A stretch of 64,000 nucleotides of DNA. Source: Planctomycetaceae bacterium. Its GTDB lineage: Bacteria; Planctomycetota; UBA1135; GCA-002686595. Positions within the stretch are counted from its first letter, which is position 1. Each line of letters starts with the position of its first letter. The notes below the pieces were generated by a model. The model was given only the letters and a program-made list of their open reading frames with translations, was not told the DNA's origin and made no database searches. Both the position numbers and the translations under genes were made by a program. Location of the stretch: positions 1 through 64,000 of the forward strand of contig WGMC01000041.1 in assembly GCA_016125265.1 (NCBI GenBank). Reading direction: 5' to 3'. This document shows positions 50,794-59,403 of this stretch, piece after piece.

Positions 50794-52467
50794 ATGGAAA
50801 CCGAACTCGAAAGGCGGCTGCGGCTGGTGACGCGCATGGGCGGGGCCTACGCCCCGAAGAAGCTGGAGGCCCAGGCCCCGCCGGCGGAGCAGCGCTACAG
50901 CGGGATCAACTCGTCGTACCTCGTCGAGGCGGGGCCGCAGATCGCGTTCAAGAACCTGTTCCTTCAGGCGGAGCGCTGGCGGTCGCAGAGCACGGAACCG
51001 TTCACGGGCCCCTTCGACGATTCGGTCGACGAGTTCGGCCAGCCCAAGAACCCGATCCCTGTCAACTCGAAGGGCTTCCCCACCTCTCTGGGCCCGGCCA
51101 CCAACCCCGCGTACACCCAGGTCGCGATGGCGCTGTTCGGGGACAAGACGCCGGTGGGCGGCAGCTACCCGCAGGGACAGCAGTGGGTCCTGAAGTGGGA
51201 GGGCGACCCCGCGGCGGACTGGGGGTTCGTCGGCAACTTCCTCGGCTCGGACGATGGGCTCGGCCACAAGACCGGGACCGCCGCCGGCGCGAACCGCCGC
51301 GTGATCGACGTGGGGACGACGGGCGGCCAGATGAGGCTGCTGCTGCGTGGCCTCAACCCGGCCTTGCCCATCACCAAGATCACGTTTTGCCCCGCGTCGG
51401 ACGAGGCCTCGGTGGACGCGCAGCCGTTCCGGCCCGAGTTCCTCGCGCACCTCGCGGGGATCAAGTGCATCCGGTTCATGAACTGGGGGACCACCAACGA
51501 CTCGACGGTGTCGACGTGGGCGCAGCGCCGCGGGCTGGACTGGTGCTTCCAGGGTTGGCGGCCGGGCGTCGCGCTCGAGTACCAGGCGCAGCTCATCAAC
51601 ACCCTGGGCTGCGACGGGTGGTTCTGCGTCCCCCACGCGGCGGACGACGAGTACGTGACCAACCTGGCGACGTTCCTGCGGGACAACGTGAACCCGTGGC
51701 TCCGCATCTACATCGAGCTGTCCAACGAGGTCTGGAACAGCACCTTCCAGGGCCAACACAACTACGCCCTGACGCAGGCCCAGGCCCTGGGGCTGACCGG
51801 CGGCGGGGACCAGACGAGCCGCCTGCGCTGGGTGAGCCACCGGAGCGTGCAGATCTTCCAGATCTTCGCCTCGGTGTTCGGGGGCAGCCTGGCGGCCCGC
51901 GTGCGGCGCGTGATCGGCGCCCAAAACGTGGGCGCGTTCCCGGCGGAGACGATGCTGGACCACGTCACCGCGGGCCTGCCGGCGTACCAGGTGACCGACC
52001 TCCTGGCGAACGCCCCCTACGTGGGCCAGCCGCTCAGCAACCTCGAGAACTGGGTGACCGTGCAGAACTGGACGGCCGACCAGGTGTGCGAGGAGCTCAG
52101 CGCCATCATCGCGAGCGACGCGTTCTGGGCGCCCCCGCTGGCGGCGAAGGCAGCCGCGGCAGCCCGCGGGGTGGGCTACTGCACCTACGAGGGCGGGCAG
52201 TCCCTGGGGGCGGGGTCAATCCCTGACCAGAACAACGCGGCGATGCAGACGCTCTTCTTCGCGGCGAACCGGTCCGCGGCGATGGGGACGGTCTACGAGG
52301 AGTACCTGGCGGCGCTGGAGGCCCGTGGCCTGGGGTGGCTGAACCACTACAGCCACTGCGGCGAGTGGGCGAAAACGTTCAGCTTCCCGATCAGCGAGAA
52401 CATGGGGAGCCAGCTGCCCAAGGAGGCCGCCTGGCGGGCGTTCATCGCGGCGCAGGTGCCCCTCTAG
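50794..52467 (+). CDS. glycoside-hydrolase-like tail depolymerase
   Basis: A 557-residue protein. The anchor at 1-32 (ELERRLRLVTRMGGAYAPKK) resembles the tailspike before it. A beta-domain covers about 50-180. The TIM-barrel-like part has KCIRFMNWGTTNDS, RIYIELSNEVWNS with the likely acid/base Glu in the Asn-Glu pair near residue 311, and GVGYCTYEGGQSLG with a probable nucleophile Glu near residue 469. This is the clan-A-like pattern of cellulases and mannanases, so a polysaccharide-cutting tail enzyme is likely. It ends only 4 bases from the convergent HicA-like gene. Confidence 0.72.
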   Translation: METELERRLRLVTRMGGAYAPKKLEAQAPPAEQRYSGINSSYLVEAGPQIAFKNLFLQAERWRSQSTEPFTGPFDDSVDEFGQPKNPIPVNSKGFPTSLGPATNPAYTQVAMALFGDKTPVGGSYPQGQQWVLKWEGDPAADWGFVGNFLGSDDGLGHKTGTAAGANRRVIDVGTTGGQMRLLLRGLNPALPITKITFCPASDEASVDAQPFRPEFLAHLAGIKCIRFMNWGTTNDSTVSTWAQRRGLDWCFQGWRPGVALEYQAQLINTLGCDGWFCVPHAADDEYVTNLATFLRDNVNPWLRIYIELSNEVWNSTFQGQHNYALTQAQALGLTGGGDQTSRLRWVSHRSVQIFQIFASVFGGSLAARVRRVIGAQNVGAFPAETMLDHVTAGLPAYQVTDLLANAPYVGQPLSNLENWVTVQNWTADQVCEELSAIIASDAFWAPPLAAKAAAAARGVGYCTYEGGQSLGAGSIPDQNNAAMQTLFFAANRSAAMGTVYEEYLAALEARGLGWLNHYSHCGEWAKTFSFPISENMGSQLPKEAAWRAFIAAQVPL

Positions 52468-52471
52468 CCCT

Positions 52472-52732
52472 CTATTGTCGCAGGGCAGGGATGTGTTTCG
52501 CGACGCAGTCAGAGACGCGGAGGAACCGAGCCACCTTCTTGATCCAGCCGACCTGGATCTCGGCGTTTCCGCGGGTCCCGTGCTTGCCCAGTGGCAGGGT
52601 GCACTCGGGGATCTGCTTGTCTGGCGAGCGGATGTACCAGTAGTGGTCGCTCATCCTCGCCGTGTAGCCCGGGAGACACTCGTCGAGCGCGGCCCAGAAC
52701 TCGTTGAGCCGGACTTGCCCTTTGGATGCCAA
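52472..52732 (-). CDS. HicA-like putative toxin
   Basis: An 86-residue basic protein from TTG at 52732. The layout (YTARMSDHYWYIRSPD, then a TLPLGKHGTRGN loop and QVGWIKKVARFLRV) resembles the HicA fold, in which a His in the central strand cleaves mRNA and the final helix starts after the loop. It follows the partner gene by 1 base. The catalytic His equivalent is probably in DHYWYI. Toxin function is inference. Confidence 0.45.
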   Translation of the reverse strand: MASKGQVRLNEFWAALDECLPGYTARMSDHYWYIRSPDKQIPECTLPLGKHGTRGNAEIQVGWIKKVARFLRVSDCVAKHIPALRQ

Positions 52733-52733
52733 G

Positions 52734-53207
52734 TCAGGCGGCGGACATCACGCCCGCTTCCGTGGAGTTCAGCTTGGGCGTGGCCGATTCGACGGACAGC
52801 TCGCGGACTTCGAACTTGACCCTGCTGAACTTGGCGCCAGCCTTCGAAAGGTGCTCGTCCGTGAACCCGGTGCGGTTGACCTCCGCGACGAGCTCTTGCC
52901 ACTCGTCCACGAAGTCAGGGTGTGCGCTCGACAAGAACTCGCCGCACCGCGCGTGGAAGTCCGAGAAGTTCGCCGAATCGTTGGCGATGTCGATCAGCAC
53001 CTTGTGCCACGCATCGCGGAAAGCGGCGAACGCGCAGCCACGATCGGGCCCGACCGCAGCGAACCCTGCCGGCGCGACGGCCTCCATCCACACCTCGTCC
53101 GCCTCGCACGTGGACAGGATCGCGTGGCCCTGCAGGTAGACGGTGGCGAAGAACTGGTTCCCCACAACTACTTGGCGGTAGCTGTAAATGATGGGTAGGC
53201 GGTCCAT
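52734..53207 (-). CDS. HicB-like partner protein
   Basis: A 157-residue protein, started at the ATG at 53207 (DRLPIIYSYRQVVVGNQFFA); the upstream frame is unlikely to be coding. The N-terminal part looks like an RNase H-like sheet (FFATVYLQGHAILST) and the middle is helical (CAFAAFRDAWHKVLIDIAND). The C-terminal region resembles a DNA-binding-free extension. It directly precedes the HicA-like gene, with about 1 base between them, as antitoxin and toxin often do, here in antitoxin-first order. Family not certain. Confidence 0.45.
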   Translation of the reverse strand: MDRLPIIYSYRQVVVGNQFFATVYLQGHAILSTCEADEVWMEAVAPAGFAAVGPDRGCAFAAFRDAWHKVLIDIANDSANFSDFHARCGEFLSSAHPDFVDEWQELVAEVNRTGFTDEHLSKAGAKFSRVKFEVRELSVESATPKLNSTEAGVMSAA

Positions 53208-53542
53208 AGAACGGGGTCTCAAGGTGGGAGAGCGATCGGACTTGGCTGGCCCGACGGGCAAACATGATCGGGAGTCCAACGCCGTGGCAAGAGGGTTTTC
53301 CGCCAGAATTCCACGATGACGGCGATTTCCTTCACTTAGGTGCGGATCGAACCTCACTTTGGAGCCCGGTGCCGGGCGGTCCCATAGCCGAGACATTCCC
53401 CGAAAATTCCCCGAATCCGGGGGGGCTCGCTTGGGGACGGCCAGGGGAGGCGTACCCTTACAGAGTCGAGAGTGCGCGCTACATCATGGCATAGACGGCC
53501 AAGACAACTAGTCACATCGCGACCCCAGGAGACAACGACCCC
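53208..53542. promoter_or_regulatory. intergenic control region between divergent genes
   Basis: 335 bases between the minus-strand HicB-like gene and the plus-strand gene at 53543, so it must hold both promoters. Two identical 10-base units ATTCCCCGAA lie 11 bp apart at 53395-53404 and 53406-53415, one helical turn, so they could be an operator. A 76-codon frame at 53264 crosses it but has poor composition and is not called. Confidence 0.4.
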
Positions 53543-53929
53543 ATGCAGCCCCTCCCCCCGACGCCGGGTGCCTCCCAGCGCCTCCCCTCCTCCTTCGACC
53601 CCTGGACGTTGCTTCGCGAATTGAGCCGACAGGGGGCATCAGCGGACTCGCCCTTCCGGGTCGAAATCACAGTGAAAGTCCCCCATGCCCCGTCCGAGCG
53701 CAACCCGGTCGAAGAGCTGTTCGCTGCGGCCGTGCAACGGGTCGCTCGGGAGTTCGTGCGCAACCGGTTCCGAGCGATGCGCGTAGCGGAACTGACGGAA
53801 AAGCTGCGGCCGGAGGTGCCGGAGCATCTGATCCGGACCGTGCTGGAGCTCCATCGCGGAGGCTTCGAACCTCGCGAGAAAGGCTGGTTCAAGCCCGTTC
53901 CCGACGTCGTGGAGGAACTGGCGATGTAA
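53543..53929 (+). CDS. hypothetical phage protein
   Basis: A 128-residue mostly helical protein (SFDPWTLLRELSRQG, NPVEELFAAAVQRVAREF, MRVAELTEKLRPEVPEHLIR). The C-terminal region resembles a winged-helix arrangement (LIRTVLELHRGGFEPREKGW) and might bind DNA. It lies alone after the control region and is followed by a strong terminator hairpin. A regulatory role is a guess. Confidence 0.5.
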   Translation: MQPLPPTPGASQRLPSSFDPWTLLRELSRQGASADSPFRVEITVKVPHAPSERNPVEELFAAAVQRVAREFVRNRFRAMRVAELTEKLRPEVPEHLIRTVLELHRGGFEPREKGWFKPVPDVVEELAM

Positions 53930-53936
53930 CGAAAAG

Positions 53937-53964
53937 GGCCGGTCGCGCTGTCACGCGACCGGCC
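53937..53964 (+). terminator. strong GC hairpin after 53543-53929
   Basis: Perfect 11-base arms GGCCGGTCGCG/CGCGACCGGCC with a 6-nt loop, flanked by AAAA on the left and only TT on the right. It starts 7 bases after the preceding stop. It ends 6 bases before the tRNA-like gene, so it may either terminate or help separate it from the upstream transcript. Confidence 0.6.
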
Positions 53965-53970
53965 TTGGGT

Positions 53971-54042
53971 GTCCCCGCAGATTGGATCTGGTCTTGTTTC
54001 GTAAACGAGGGCTTGCGGGTTCGAATCCCGCCGGGGACACCA
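53971..54042 (+). tRNA. tRNA-Thr(CGT)-like gene with reduced D arm
   Basis: A 72-nt cloverleaf-like sequence. The acceptor stem GTCCCCG/CGGGGAC (7 pairs) is followed by discriminator A and an encoded CCA. The anticodon arm is CTTGT-TTCGTAA-ACGAG with anticodon CGT (reads ACG, threonine), the variable loop has 5 nt, and the T arm is GCGGG-TTCGAAT-CCCGC. The D region has only 12 nt (53980-53991) with at best a 3-4 bp stem around TGG, and U8 is absent. A T run follows. Either a phage tRNA with a degraded D arm or a decoy/mimic. Confidence 0.55.
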
Positions 54043-54271
54043 CTTTTTCTACGTCATCGGACGCTCCAGCGCCAGTGCAGTATCTGACGCAGTACCTCGA
54101 GGTCCGATTTTGACCCGGCTGGACCACACCGGGGCCGTTTCTCGCGACGGAGGACTTTCAGTCGCCGCGCCCCAGCGCCGCGCGGATGAGGCGCCGGAGA
54201 GCCTCCGACCGCCCCGCCCCCGCGCCGCACCCCAGGCGTCCACCTGGGCCCGGCGCACGCCGTCCAAGAAG

Positions 54272-54484
54272 TCAGGGCAAGGACTGCAGGCGAGTCAGGT
54301 CGCACGCGACGATCTTTGCCACTCCGCTCTGGTTGTCGGGAAGGGCTATCCAGTGCGCCAGCAGCTTGCGGCCGCACCGATCGCACTCTTCGGTTGTGAT
54401 GCCCTTTCTGGGTGGGACCGGCGTGGGCACTTGGATGTCCTGATGGCAGTGAGGGCAGTTGCCTGTCTGGTAGCGCGGAATCAT
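54272..54484 (-). CDS. small zinc-ribbon protein
   Basis: A 70-residue protein starting MIPRYQTGNCPHCHQDIQVP. Two Cys pairs, CPHC and CDRC, are spaced about 25 residues apart and form a probable zinc ribbon. The C-terminus is short. It could bind nucleic acid or another protein. It is the downstream partner of the membrane protein at 54543-55229. Confidence 0.55.
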   Translation of the reverse strand: MIPRYQTGNCPHCHQDIQVPTPVPPRKGITTEECDRCGRKLLAHWIALPDNQSGVAKIVACDLTRLQSLP

Positions 54485-54542
54485 GGTGTGGGGGGGGCTA
54501 GGGGGCGTGGGTTTCAGCGTGTGAGCCCCTCGGGCTTAGCGC

Positions 54543-55229
54543 TCAGTTGAGGGGGACCGACGGAGAGGACCGGCCGTGCATCAGGCCGTTCAACGTCAAC
54601 GCGTGCTTCCCCTTCCGCGGTACGTCGAAGAGGAGGAGGCCTTCGATCTCGCCCTCTGGGGCCAGGGTGTGCAGAAAGGGCACAAAGCCCCGTTCCGCCA
54701 TGTTCCTCTGGTCGTAGATACCGCCCCCGTTCTTGACACCGAGCGCCGGGACGAGCTCCGAGTCGCGGGAGGTGTTGCGAACCTGGACCCGAATGGCGAG
54801 GTAGCTCCCCACGGTCGGTGCGGAGTCAACTGAGGCGTCTGGGATCCAGCCGGCGGCGAGCGGTCGAATCTCTAGCCCCCCGACCTTCATGGAAGGCCCC
54901 GGCAGCGCCTCGGCGCTTCCGTCCAGGCGCTCACGGTCCAGCGAGTAGACGGTGTTCGTGGTTCCCTCTGGGGAGGACATCAGGTACGCCCCCACGGCAT
55001 ACGAGAGCGCGAACGAAGCCACGACCCCGGCCAGACAACCGATGCGCGCACCGCGCCAGAACGTGCGCCGCTCTCGCAGCTCCCGGGTCTGCGGTGGCTC
55101 GGGAGAGTGCCAATCCGGGGGCGTGCCCGCACGCGGTGAAGCCTGTTGGCCGTGCGGGTGGGGCCCCGCATGCCAAGCGCCGGCTCCATCCGAGGGGTCC
55201 GGCGGCTGGTCGGGCGGTTCGTAGGGCAT
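54543..55229 (-). CDS. membrane-anchored DUF4352-like protein
   Basis: A 228-residue protein from ATG at 55229. Residues 1-60 are a proline/histidine-rich cytoplasmic tail. One hydrophobic segment follows (IGCLAGVVASFALSYAVGAY, about 63-83), then an extracytoplasmic beta domain (YLAIRVQVRNTSRDSELVPA, LHTLAPEGEIEGLLLFDVPR) like the immunoglobulin-type DUF4352 fold. Prophage proteins of this type are often lysogenic-conversion factors; whether it blocks superinfection is unknown. Confidence 0.55.
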   Translation of the reverse strand: MPYEPPDQPPDPSDGAGAWHAGPHPHGQQASPRAGTPPDWHSPEPPQTRELRERRTFWRGARIGCLAGVVASFALSYAVGAYLMSSPEGTTNTVYSLDRERLDGSAEALPGPSMKVGGLEIRPLAAGWIPDASVDSAPTVGSYLAIRVQVRNTSRDSELVPALGVKNGGGIYDQRNMAERGFVPFLHTLAPEGEIEGLLLFDVPRKGKHALTLNGLMHGRSSPSVPLN

Positions 55230-55343
55230 GCCGCCGAACAATAACGCGGCCCACACAATGCGCAAGGGGCCTGGATCTCGACAGAAAAAAGCAGAATCCT
55301 GTCAGCTGGGGAAACCGCCGAGCGTTTTCTTGATCTTTGGGGA

Positions 55344-55478
55344 GTGTCCGCCACCTACCCCGAACCCGCCTGGCCCCGCCTCCTCCGAGAGCTCGCGCTC
55401 GTCGAGCAGGCGGAGCAGTTGCGGGTTAACCTCCCCGTCCCCCCCCCTCCCCCTTCCCCACCCCCGGAGGCTGAGTGA
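55344..55478 (+). CDS. very small phage protein
   Basis: A 44-residue frame from GTG at 55344 (SATYPEPAWPRLLRELALVE, proline-rich end) whose stop overlaps the GTG of the next gene (GTGA). It is too short to assign. It is called because of the translational coupling typical of this phage and because no other frame explains the region. Confidence 0.4.
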   Translation: MSATYPEPAWPRLLRELALVEQAEQLRVNLPVPPPPPSPPPEAE

Positions 55479-56071
55479 CCCACGTCTCGCCCGACACTCT
55501 CCCCCCCAGAGCGCCAGCCCCAGTAGCCCGCGCCAGGCTCCTGGGCCGGGCGGTGCTCCAGGCCTACGCGCTCAACGCGCTCGAATTGGAGGTCCTGGGC
55601 TGGATCCTCTTGGACGCGCAGCGCTCCCCCGTTACACACACCCCCACGGTTCCGGCGGATGTGAGACGCTGGGCCGTCGGGCGCTGGGCCGCATGGGCCG
55701 AACGACAGACCAAGCTGGCGGGGCGGATGGCCCCTGAGGACCTCGAGATGGTGCAACGTGGTGACCTGGGCGACGTGCCCCCGGCCGAGATTATCGCTGC
55801 CGCGCGGAAGGCGGCTCGTACAGACGCGTGGGCTCGCTGGAGCGCCCTTGGTGTGGCCGTCGTAGTGGCCGTGGTTCTGAGCGCGGTGCTTGGCGCCGCC
55901 GCGGGCTGGATGGCGGCGAGCCGCAGCGCGCCGGCGGTCGACGCCGAAGCGATCCGCGAAATGATTGACCAACAGAACCTTCTGCGGCGCGATCTGCGCG
56001 AGAGGTTGGACCTGCACGCGGAGGCTATCCGCGAGCTCAAAGAGGCGCAGCAAAAGGGAGAGCAGCGATGA
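55475..56071 (+). CDS. membrane protein with C-terminal coiled coil
   Basis: A 198-residue protein from GTG at 55475. The N-terminal half is helical and Ala-rich (LGRAVLQAYALNALELEVLG), one hydrophobic segment spans about 127-150 (WSALGVAVVVAVVLSAVLGA), and the C-terminus is a charged helix (EAIREMIDQQNLLRRDLRER). A single-pass accessory protein of unknown role. Overlaps the next gene by 4 bases (ATGA). Confidence 0.5.
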   Translation: MTHVSPDTLPPRAPAPVARARLLGRAVLQAYALNALELEVLGWILLDAQRSPVTHTPTVPADVRRWAVGRWAAWAERQTKLAGRMAPEDLEMVQRGDLGDVPPAEIIAAARKAARTDAWARWSALGVAVVVAVVLSAVLGAAAGWMAASRSAPAVDAEAIREMIDQQNLLRRDLRERLDLHAEAIRELKEAQQKGEQR

Positions 56072-56358
56072 CTTGCGAGATCAGCTCGAAGGTGGACTTC
56101 AACCCCGGCCACCTCACGGAAACGACCCCGGTCGACACCGGCGAAACGGACGGCGCGAACATCCGGGCGCACATCCGAGACGTGAATCTGATGCCCGGCA
56201 TCATGGACGGAACGTCGATCCGCACGCAGTGGCCGGGGCTGTGGCCGGATGGCGTGGTGACTGATCGCGAGGAAAACGAAACCACCTCGGACTGGCTGGA
56301 TCGCCACCGCAGCCGCTGCCTGGACCGGTTGCTGACGAACCCGATCAACTGCCCCTGA
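56068..56358 (+). CDS. small acidic hypothetical protein
   Basis: A 96-residue protein (TCEISSKVDFNPGHLTETTP ... TTSDWLDRHRSRCLDRLLTN). No family recognised; no membrane segment. It is the last gene of the 55344-56358 operon and converges on the minus-strand gene ending at 56375. Confidence 0.5.
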   Translation: MTCEISSKVDFNPGHLTETTPVDTGETDGANIRAHIRDVNLMPGIMDGTSIRTQWPGLWPDGVVTDREENETTSDWLDRHRSRCLDRLLTNPINCP

Positions 56359-56374
56359 GGGGCTCGTTGGCGTC

Positions 56375-57304
56375 TCAGCGAAGGCTCTCGCTGGTCGCCA
56401 AGATCTTGCGGATGCTCCCATCGAGGTTTGCCTCCGCCAATACCCAGCCGCGGATCAGGGCTCCAAAACGGTTGGAAGCCCTGAACTTGGTCATGACCGA
56501 AACGTGGTCGTCTCGGTCGACGTACGTTGTCTCGTCGTGACGATAGCTGTCCGGATCCTCGATCTGCTCGTGAATCCACTTCTCCAGAGCGACGTGGGAT
56601 CCGTCCCAAGGGTGAAAGCCCGCTTCCACGACCCGTTTGCGTTCCCTTTGGAAGGACTCCAACCACGTCGCCGCTGACTCTGGATCGCGCGCGACGAACG
56701 CCACCTTCTTGCGAAGCCGATCCTCGACAAACGAGATCCGCGCCTCTCGGAGCACCCACGCGGAATACCGCCCCGTCTCGGGCCCGAGTTCTTCTGGCTG
56801 CCCAAGCAGCTCCCAAAGTTCAGCCGGGATCGGCTGATCCAAACCCTCCTCCACGAACTTCGCTGCCGCCGTTTCGCGCGCGGCGCGTTGTTCGCGAAGG
56901 GCCGTAAGCTCTTCTTCGAACTCCGCGGTGTTCGGGTCGAGGTTCAGAAGCTCCTCTAGTAGCGCTCGGCGCTCGTCTTCCGAGGCGGCGTTGATGCGCC
57001 GTTTGAGGTCTTCCGCCTTGGCGCGGATCTCGGCTTCCTCTAGCTCCGCAACGCGCGCGCGCTCCTCGGCTTCACGCTCGACCCAGGCGAACTGCGGCGC
57101 AACGGACGTTTCGGCGGGCCTCGGGCGCGTCGTCGGTGGTGGGAGTCCGCTGAGGATGGAGTTTGGCTCCTCTACGTCGTCGCTCCCCGAGAACCAGCCC
57201 GAGGGGTTGATGACTAGGCACAGGATGATGCCGGCGCCGAAGCCTACTAGGGTCCCGATCGCGAAGCCCTCTGCGCGGGCTGCATCTTCGGCGCTTTCGG
57301 CCAT
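56375..57304 (-). CDS. membrane-anchored coiled-coil protein
   Basis: A 309-residue protein. Residues about 11-35 form one hydrophobic segment (GFAIGTLVGFGAGIILCLVI). A proline linker follows, then a coiled coil at about 72-150 (REAEERARVAELEEAEIRAK), then a folded C-terminal domain (DSYRHDETTYVDRDDHVSVM, SNRFGALIRGWVLAEANLDG). It looks like an envelope sensor or exclusion factor but no family is recognised. Accessory (moron) gene of the prophage. Confidence 0.55.
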   Translation of the reverse strand: MAESAEDAARAEGFAIGTLVGFGAGIILCLVINPSGWFSGSDDVEEPNSILSGLPPPTTRPRPAETSVAPQFAWVEREAEERARVAELEEAEIRAKAEDLKRRINAASEDERRALLEELLNLDPNTAEFEEELTALREQRAARETAAAKFVEEGLDQPIPAELWELLGQPEELGPETGRYSAWVLREARISFVEDRLRKKVAFVARDPESAATWLESFQRERKRVVEAGFHPWDGSHVALEKWIHEQIEDPDSYRHDETTYVDRDDHVSVMTKFRASNRFGALIRGWVLAEANLDGSIRKILATSESLR

Positions 57305-57358
57305 GATGACTTGAACTCCCTTCGAGTGGTGTTGCGGCGTGCGCGTGCCGCGCGCCCG

Positions 57359-57880
57359 TTACTCGTCGTCTCCGTCGTCTCCGTCGTCTCCGTCGTCCCC
57401 ATCCCTCGGAACTGCGAGTTCCGGTGTCTGGCCGTCCGTAGCCGCGTAGGGGTCGCGGCTCGGGTGGTCGATCTCGTAACGCTCGTGCCCCATTTTCCAG
57501 AGCAGCTCGAGCGAGAGCTGGAAGGTGGCGAGCGCGGCCTTCGCGGAGGACCGCGCGGAACGCGGCGCGGCCTTCACCATCGCCTCGACCTCGGCGATTA
57601 CGCGCTGCAAGCGCTCGACCTCGAACTTGAAGGGCAGCGGGTCGCGTGGGGCCGTGGCCTTCAGGCGATGCGCCTCGTCGCTGGTGTGCTTTCGAACGCA
57701 GCCAGAGCCCATCAAGTGGCTAGGCAAGCCCGACGGACGCAACCCGGATTTCCCACAAGCGGGGCAGATCACGTAGTAGCGCGGGAAGCGCTGCTTGCTC
57801 ACGCGATCGCGTGCCAACTCCTTGCCATTGCCAGAGTTGGGGGCGCTCACGGGAGCCTCGCTGGGGCCAGTTTGGGACAA
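57359..57880 (-). CDS. zinc-finger-like prophage protein with DDG tail
   Basis: A 173-residue protein from TTG at 57880. Residues about 32-66 (FPRYYVICPACGKSGLRPSG, then HLMGSGCVRKH) contain a CxxC and a later Cys/His that could bind zinc. The middle is helical (RLQRVIAEVEAMVKAAPRSA). The C-terminal tail is a Asp-Asp-Gly repeat encoded by tandem 9-bp units at 57363-57398. Possibly a DNA-binding regulator; no repressor family is recognised. Confidence 0.5.
   Translation of the reverse strand: MSQTGPSEAPVSAPNSGNGKELARDRVSKQRFPRYYVICPACGKSGLRPSGLPSHLMGSGCVRKHTSDEAHRLKATAPRDPLPFKFEVERLQRVIAEVEAMVKAAPRSARSSAKAALATFQLSLELLWKMGHERYEIDHPSRDPYAATDGQTPELAVPRDGDDGDDGDDGDDE
57363..57398. repeat. tandem 9-bp repeat (gtcgtctcc units)
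   Basis: About four near-identical 9-base units encoding Gly-Asp-Asp repeats at the end of the minus-strand gene at 57359-57880. Such a run is prone to slipped-strand length change. Confidence 0.7.
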
Positions 57881-58056
57881 AATCCGATTCTCGCGGTGCG
57901 TCTGGGGTTGACTTGCGGTGACTTAGGGGTAGCTTGGTGGTCGCCCTCGGGGGACACTAGCCCCCCATCCCAACCGAAAACGCTCCGGGGCGCATCCCAG
58001 GAGTTCGCATTTCGGGCGGGATCCCCCAGCCACCCCCTACCCCCACGGAGCCCGCC
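57881..58056. promoter_or_regulatory. control region between the zinc-finger-like gene and integrase
   Basis: 176 bases between divergent genes. TTGACT (57909-57914) followed by TAGCTT about 17 bases later is a plausible promoter toward the integrase, and the overlapping direct repeat GACTTGCGGTGACTTA could bind a regulator or integrase. The rest is G/C-rich without clear structure. Confidence 0.4.
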
Positions 58057-59313
<1,257 letters not shown>

Positions 59314-59403
59314 GCGGGGCTCGTCGTCGCGGGTGGAACCCGCTTGGCCGGGCGGAAACGGTAGCGGCGGGGGGGCGGGATGGCAAGGCTCAGGGGGCGC
59401 CAG

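Noticed and set aside
53264-53494. 76-codon ORF in the control region
   Set aside because: No ribosome site, Pro/Gly-rich composition, and it covers the repeats and probable promoters.
54110-54550. 146-codon plus-strand ORF after the tRNA-like gene
   Set aside because: Antisense to the zinc-ribbon gene at 54272-54484 and of shadow composition.
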